In this document: positions 60,827 through 64,000 of the stretch, one piece after another | Position numbering within the stretch: the stretch's first letter is position 1 | How the letters are laid out: each line of letters begins with the position of its first letter | Assembly (NCBI GenBank): GCA_027660625.1 | Contig: JAQDNC010000004.1 | Coordinates: forward strand, 1 to 64,000 | Length of the DNA stretch: 64,000 nucleotides | From: Coriobacteriaceae bacterium AM100-PB1-1D-6A | GTDB lineage: Bacteria; Actinomycetota; Coriobacteriia; Coriobacteriales; Coriobacteriaceae | Reading direction: 5' to 3' | The notes under the pieces: generated by a model | The model's input: the letters and a program-made list of their open reading frames with translations, nothing else | Told to the model about the DNA's origin: nothing | Database searches by the model: none | Translations under genes and position numbers: made by a program

Positions 60827-60858
60827 GTGCGGGGGCGGGTGCTGTCGGGGCATAAAAA

Positions 60859-60925
60859 GGCTGTGGCGCCGCTTGGAGGAAAAGACCGGAAGCAAGGACC
60901 CATTCCTCCAGACGGCGCCGCAGCT
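60859..60925. repeat. long hairpin after gntR
   Basis: Arms 60859-60881 and 60903-60925 (23 bp, three or four non-Watson-Crick positions) enclose a 21-nt loop and are followed by ATTTTGAT. Could terminate gntR. Confidence 0.8.
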
Positions 60926-60985
60926 ATTTTGATAGCTAGACTTTTGTCGAAGTGGCTCAGTTGGGCGCAATCGCCAACCGAGTAG

Positions 60986-61088
60986 GAAAAGCGGCTCGGG
61001 GGCGTGTCGCTTCCGTCACGTTCTATCAGCATACAAGACGGTTTCGGTTCTTGTTCGTGACGGAAACGGCGCGCTTCCGAGCCGTTTT
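60986..61088. repeat. long imperfect hairpin before eda
   Basis: AAAAGCGGCTCGG (60987-60999) against CCGAGCCGTTTT (61077-61088), and TTCCGTCACG (61011-61020) against CGTGACGGAA (61056-61065), with partly paired sequence between. The fold is about 33 bp tall. Confidence 0.8.
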
Positions 61089-61116
61089 AAAGGGGCGCGG
61101 CCTCGGTCGCGCCCCC
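61088..61116 (-). terminator. terminator-like hairpin of the kdgK-eda operon
   Basis: GGGGCGCG (61092-61099) / CGCGCCCC (61108-61115). On the minus strand it is followed by TTTAAAA. It lies 73 bases after the eda stop. Confidence 0.6.
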
Positions 61117-61188
61117 ACGATAGAGAGCGAGTCAAGCGGGGAAGTCAAGCAGAAAATCCACCATTTCACCCCGTCTCAGGCAGCAGGG

Positions 61189-61830
61189 TTAGCCGCGGAC
61201 CTTCTTGACGACGTCCATGGCCTCGCGGGCGATCTGCTCGACCTTGGAGAAGTCGCCGTCGGCGAACAGGGCGGGCTTGACCATCCAGGTGCCACCGCAG
61301 GCGATGATGGCGGAGGAGCTCAGGTACTCCTCGACGTTGGCAGTGTTCACGCCGCCGGTGGGCATAAAGCGATGGCCGACAAACGGAGCAGCGAGGGCCT
61401 TGATGGTGTTGAGGCCGCCATACTGAGCCGCGGGGAAGAATTTGGTGACCTTGAGGCCCAGGTTCTCGGCGGCGGTGACCTCGGAGGGGGTCACGGTGCC
61501 GGGCAGCACGGGCAGGTCGATGTCGATGCAGTGTTTCACGACGTCCTCGTTGTAACCCGGGGAGACGATGAACTTGGCACCGGCGGCGCGGGCCTGCTCA
61601 ACCTGCTCGACGGTCAGGACAGTGCCGGCGCCAACGCACATCTCGGGCTCGGCCTCGGCCATGGCGGCGATGCACTCGGCGGCGCAAGCGGTGCGGAAGG
61701 TGACCTCGGCGGACTTCATGCCGGCTGCCATAAGGGCGTGAGCGAGGGGGGCGGCATCCTCGACCTTGTCGAGCACGACGACCGGGACGATGCCCAGGGA
61801 TTCAAGCGTGGTGTAGAACTGATCGAACAT
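61189..61830 (-). CDS. eda: KDPG/KHG aldolase
   Basis: 213 residues, class I aldolase that splits KDPG into pyruvate and glyceraldehyde 3-phosphate. The Schiff-base lysine is K130 in KVTKFFPAA; the acid/base E42 is in AEVTFRT. The phosphate-binding MPTGGVN and GGTWM blocks are present. GAAAGGA supports the ATG at 61830. It follows kdgK (255-base gap) on the same strand and completes the uronate route. Confidence 0.95.
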   Translation of the reverse strand: MFDQFYTTLESLGIVPVVVLDKVEDAAPLAHALMAAGMKSAEVTFRTACAAECIAAMAEAEPEMCVGAGTVLTVEQVEQARAAGAKFIVSPGYNEDVVKHCIDIDLPVLPGTVTPSEVTAAENLGLKVTKFFPAAQYGGLNTIKALAAPFVGHRFMPTGGVNTANVEEYLSSSAIIACGGTWMVKPALFADGDFSKVEQIAREAMDVVKKVRG

Positions 61831-62085
61831 GGTGTTCCTTTCGATGTGAGGCGCGCACGGGCGCGTGATTGCCAAAGAAGATTGGCCATGAGCCGGTTCC
61901 GGATTGGTTATCGGAGGCACTGCTTGGGTCACAAGCAATTTCGGAACCGGCTACGAGGCCAGTCGTGAAGGAATGCCAGACAAAACCGGAATGGGACTAA
62001 GTGGTTCTACCTGGCCGGAGGAATCGGGGAGCGGGCTGCAGAGGTATGGGAATGGAAAGCTGCAGTCCGCGGAATGGGGAACGAA
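61831..62085. other. kdgK-eda intercistronic region with a hairpin
   Basis: AGCCGGTTCCGG-type arms: 61891-61901 pairs with 61942-61952 (11 bp), with an inner TGCTT/AAGCA stem (61921-61937). A CTGCAG pair lies farther upstream on the minus strand. It may be an RNA processing or attenuation site within the operon, or the boundary between two transcripts. Confidence 0.5.
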
Positions 62086-63120
62086 TTAACGGGCGACGCG
62101 GGTGCCACCGTCGGCGGCGTTGGCCACAGCGGCGATCTCGTCGGCGGTCACCAGATTGGAATCGCCCTTGATGGTGAGCTTGAGGATCGAGGCCGCGATG
62201 GCGTAGTTGACGGCATCCTGCGGGTCAAAGTCGTTGATGAGGGCATGGACGAGGCCGGCGTTGAAAGCGTCGCCGGCGGCAACGCCCTCGAGCACGTGCA
62301 CGTCGTGAGCAGGGGAGAACCAGTGCTCGCCGCTCTCGGCGTCAAAGAGCATGCCCATCCAGATGGAGCGCTCGACGCAGGAGATGTTGCGGACGACCGA
62401 GGCGACCTTCTTGCAACCGTACTCGGCGCAGATCTGACGGGCCATCTCGACGTAGGTGTCGCGCTCCTCGATGCCGTGGGCAAGGGAGCCGGAGACGCAG
62501 GTCATACCGAGGCCGGCAGGCGCGTCCTCGTCGTTGGCGATGCAAGTGTCGACGAGCGGCAGGAGCTCCTTCATGGTTGCCTGCGACTTCTCGGGCGACC
62601 ACATCTTGCCGCGATAGTTAACGTCGCACACGGTGGTGATGCCCTTGGCGCGGCAGGCGGTAAGGGCATCCTTGCAGGCGGCGGCCATCTCGTCGGACAC
62701 AGCGGGCGTCACGCCGGAGAAGTAGAAGACGTCAATGCCCTTGAGAATCTCGTTCCAATCAAAGACTTCGCGCTTGGCCATGTTGATGGCAGAGTACTTG
62801 CGGTCGTAGACGCAGCCGTTGCCGCGTTGCGAGGCACCGATCTCAAACACATAGGAGCCAAGACGGTCGCCCTGACGCACGACGCGCGTGGTGTCGACGT
62901 CGTAGACCTTCAGCGAACGCAGGGCGCACTCGCCCAGACGGTTGGCCGGGACAACGGAGACGTAAGCGGCCTTGTCGCCTTGGTAAGCCAGTGAAAGCGC
63001 GGTGTTTGCCTCGGCGCCGCCGTAGCGGACATCAAACTCGGTCGCTTGCTCAATGCGCAGATGGTCTTTGGGCGAGAGCCTCATCATGATCTCGCCGAAG
63101 GTAAGAACCGTTTTACCCAT
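62086..63120 (-). CDS. kdgK: 2-keto-3-deoxygluconate kinase
   Basis: 344 residues, PfkB-family sugar kinase. It starts VLTFGEIMMRLSP, with the substrate-binding RYGGAEANTALSLAYQGD and the catalytic VAAGDAFNAGLVHAL near the end, whose Asp is the base. It phosphorylates KDG to KDPG for Eda. A central CVSGS...IEERDTY insert makes it slightly longer than usual. AAGGAG is 10 bases before the ATG at 63120. Confidence 0.9.
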   Translation of the reverse strand: MGKTVLTFGEIMMRLSPKDHLRIEQATEFDVRYGGAEANTALSLAYQGDKAAYVSVVPANRLGECALRSLKVYDVDTTRVVRQGDRLGSYVFEIGASQRGNGCVYDRKYSAINMAKREVFDWNEILKGIDVFYFSGVTPAVSDEMAAACKDALTACRAKGITTVCDVNYRGKMWSPEKSQATMKELLPLVDTCIANDEDAPAGLGMTCVSGSLAHGIEERDTYVEMARQICAEYGCKKVASVVRNISCVERSIWMGMLFDAESGEHWFSPAHDVHVLEGVAAGDAFNAGLVHALINDFDPQDAVNYAIAASILKLTIKGDSNLVTADEIAAVANAADGGTRVAR

Positions 63121-63163
63121 GGTCGCGCAGCTCCTTCTTGCTCGTGCGTACACCTTATATATG

Positions 63164-63221
63164 GCGTTGGCACGGAGGTGCCAAGACGGTAGGGTGCATC
63201 TTTGCACCTCCGTGCCAACGC
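63164..63221. repeat. long hairpin upstream of kdgK
   Basis: Perfect 18-bp arms 63164-63181 and 63204-63221 with a 22-nt loop. It lies in the kdgK leader between the operators and the ribosome site, so unlike the other hairpins it would be in the 5' region of a gene. Confidence 0.88.
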
Positions 63222-63226
63222 TTGCC

Positions 63227-63271
63227 GAAATCGGTTTACGAAATCGGTTTCGTTTCGAGTTGTAGTATACT
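63227..63271. promoter_or_regulatory. divergent promoter with tandem GAAATCGGTTT operators
   Basis: GAAATCGGTTT occurs at 63227-63237 and 63240-63250 (13-bp period). Each has the near-palindrome GAAATCGGTTTC with central CG typical of LacI-family sites. AGTATACT at 63264-63271 gives a -10 (TATACT) on both strands; on the minus strand TTGCAA (63285-63290) is 13-15 bases upstream of it. The sites lie between kdgK and the LacI gene at 63356. Confidence 0.6.
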
Positions 63272-63355
63272 CACCTACAGCGTTTTGCAAGCGAGATTTT
63301 TAAAAAAATGCCTAAAATGGCTCAGACTGCTGACGATTGGGGAACGGGGTGCGCC

Positions 63356-64000
63356 ATGGCGCAGATGAGGATTAAGGACATTGCCGCCGAGGCGGGCGTG
63401 AGCCCGGCCACGGTCTCGCGCTATCTCAACAACCGCCCCGGGCAAATGACCGAGGAAACCCGTGCTCGCATCGCGGCGGTTATCGAGCGCACTGGCTATC
63501 GCCCACGTGCCGCCGCACGCAATCTACGCAGCTCACGCACCAACCTCATCGGCGTGATTCTGGCCGACATCGCCAACCCGTTCTCGAGCGCCATGCTCGA
63601 AGGGCTTTCCGCCAGTGCCGCCGCGCGCGGCTGCTCGCTTATGACCGCCATTAGCGGCAACGACCCCGCCAAGGAGGCAGAGTCGCTCACCAGACTTATC
63701 GATGCCGGCGTGGACGGCCTGGTCGTCAATACCTGCGGAGGCAACGACAAGGCGATTGCCGCGGCAGCGGGGCGCCTGCCCGTTGTACTGCTCGACCGCG
63801 ACGTTGCCGACGGTGGCATCGATCTGGTGACTTCCAACAACCGCGAGCTGGTTGCCGGCCTGGTGGACGCCTTGGCCGCCGCTGGCAGTGAGCGCCTGTG
63901 CCTGCTCACCGAGGCAAGCGATGACAGCCCCGTGCGTCGCGAGCGCGCCGAGGCCTTCGCCGACGAGCTTTCGCACCGCGGCCTGGCCGGCGAGGTCGTC
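63356..64000 (+). CDS. LacI-family transcriptional regulator (3' end outside the window)
   Basis: 215 residues are visible and the frame runs off the right edge. The helix-turn-helix MRIKDIAAEAGVSPATVSRYLNNRPGQMTEETRARI is canonical LacI, with the hinge AAARNLRSSRTNLIGVILADIANPFSSAMLEGL. The ligand domain follows (NTCGGNDK, VVLLDRDV). In-frame ATGs at 63308 and 63317 are alternatives; GGGG before 63356 favours the latter. Divergent from kdgK, it is the likely reader of the tandem operators between them and probably senses KDG or a related sugar acid. Confidence 0.88.
   Translation, partial: MAQMRIKDIAAEAGVSPATVSRYLNNRPGQMTEETRARIAAVIERTGYRPRAAARNLRSSRTNLIGVILADIANPFSSAMLEGLSASAAARGCSLMTAISGNDPAKEAESLTRLIDAGVDGLVVNTCGGNDKAIAAAAGRLPVVLLDRDVADGGIDLVTSNNRELVAGLVDALAAAGSERLCLLTEASDDSPVRRERAEAFADELSHRGLAGEVV

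Larger units (their letters stand above)
60737..61188. other. 452-bp intergenic region packed with four hairpins
   Basis: Between convergent gntR and eda lie, in order, a degenerate B-family hairpin, two unrelated long hairpins and a terminator. Together they occupy most of the gap. No gene is supported. Confidence 0.75.

Overview
The window looks like a chromosomal segment of a gut Actinomycetota of the class Coriobacteriia, most probably Collinsella or a close relative. This is inferred from the high G+C content, frequent GTG/TTG starts with strong GGAGG-type ribosome binding sites, the mixture of actinobacterial (DtxR-type box, AAA ATPase) and Firmicutes-like genes (CpsB/C/D trio, YhgE/Pip, VanRS-like pair), and the catabolic gene set. 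No species-level marker is present. I see no prophage, plasmid or CRISPR array. The only intact mobile element is one IS256-family (IS1249-like) insertion at 1532-2885 with perfect ends and an 8-bp target duplication.

Layout. 1-1.5 kb: an AAA ATPase behind a 19-bp repeat array, then tRNA-Ser(GCT). 1.5-2.9 kb: the IS. 2.9-9.7 kb: envelope and phosphate signalling (a D,D-carboxypeptidase divergent from a VanRS-like two-component pair, a lone pstB, a PhoB/PhoR-like pair). 9.8-12.4 kb: a CpsC-CpsD-CpsB tyrosine-phosphorylation module plus an acetyltransferase. 12.6-24.6 kb: htpG, two tandem YhgE/Pip membrane proteins, an EamA exporter, an M20 amidohydrolase, a truncated MFS gene, hisS. 24.9-27.7 kb: ppc. 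28.1-32.8 kb: a lactate-racemase locus (larA-larD convergent with larB-larC1-tetR). 32.9-36 kb: serB, aspS, an HPr-like protein. 36.1-39.5 kb: a ferrous iron system (feoA, feoA, feoB, a Cys-rich accessory peptide). 39.7-45.8 kb: a LacI regulator and uxaC-uxaB-uxaA. 46-47.2 kb: a GltD-like oxidoreductase. 47.3-55.6 kb: kdpDE divergent from kdpFABC. 55.8-57.8 kb: an Old Yellow Enzyme type reductase. 57.9-64 kb: dhuI, dhuD, a GntR regulator, eda, kdgK and the start of a second LacI regulator.

How it works together. UxaC, UxaB and UxaA take galacturonate to 2-keto-3-deoxygluconate (KDG). DhuI and DhuD take the unsaturated-uronate product DHU to the same intermediate. KdgK and Eda then give pyruvate and glyceraldehyde 3-phosphate. 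A palindromic operator with core GTGAACGTTCAC lies in front of both uxaC and dhuD, which links the two loci 18 kb apart. The lar locus makes and loads the nickel-pincer cofactor enzyme that interconverts lactate isomers, but the LarC2 half and LarE are not here.

The most unusual non-coding signal is a series of long intergenic inverted repeats, about 14 in 64 kb with arms of 14 to 30 bp. At least two sequence families recur. In one family (27724-27850 and 30205-30330) the 70-nt core is conserved with compensatory base-pair changes, while the outer arms differ strongly in sequence but still pair.
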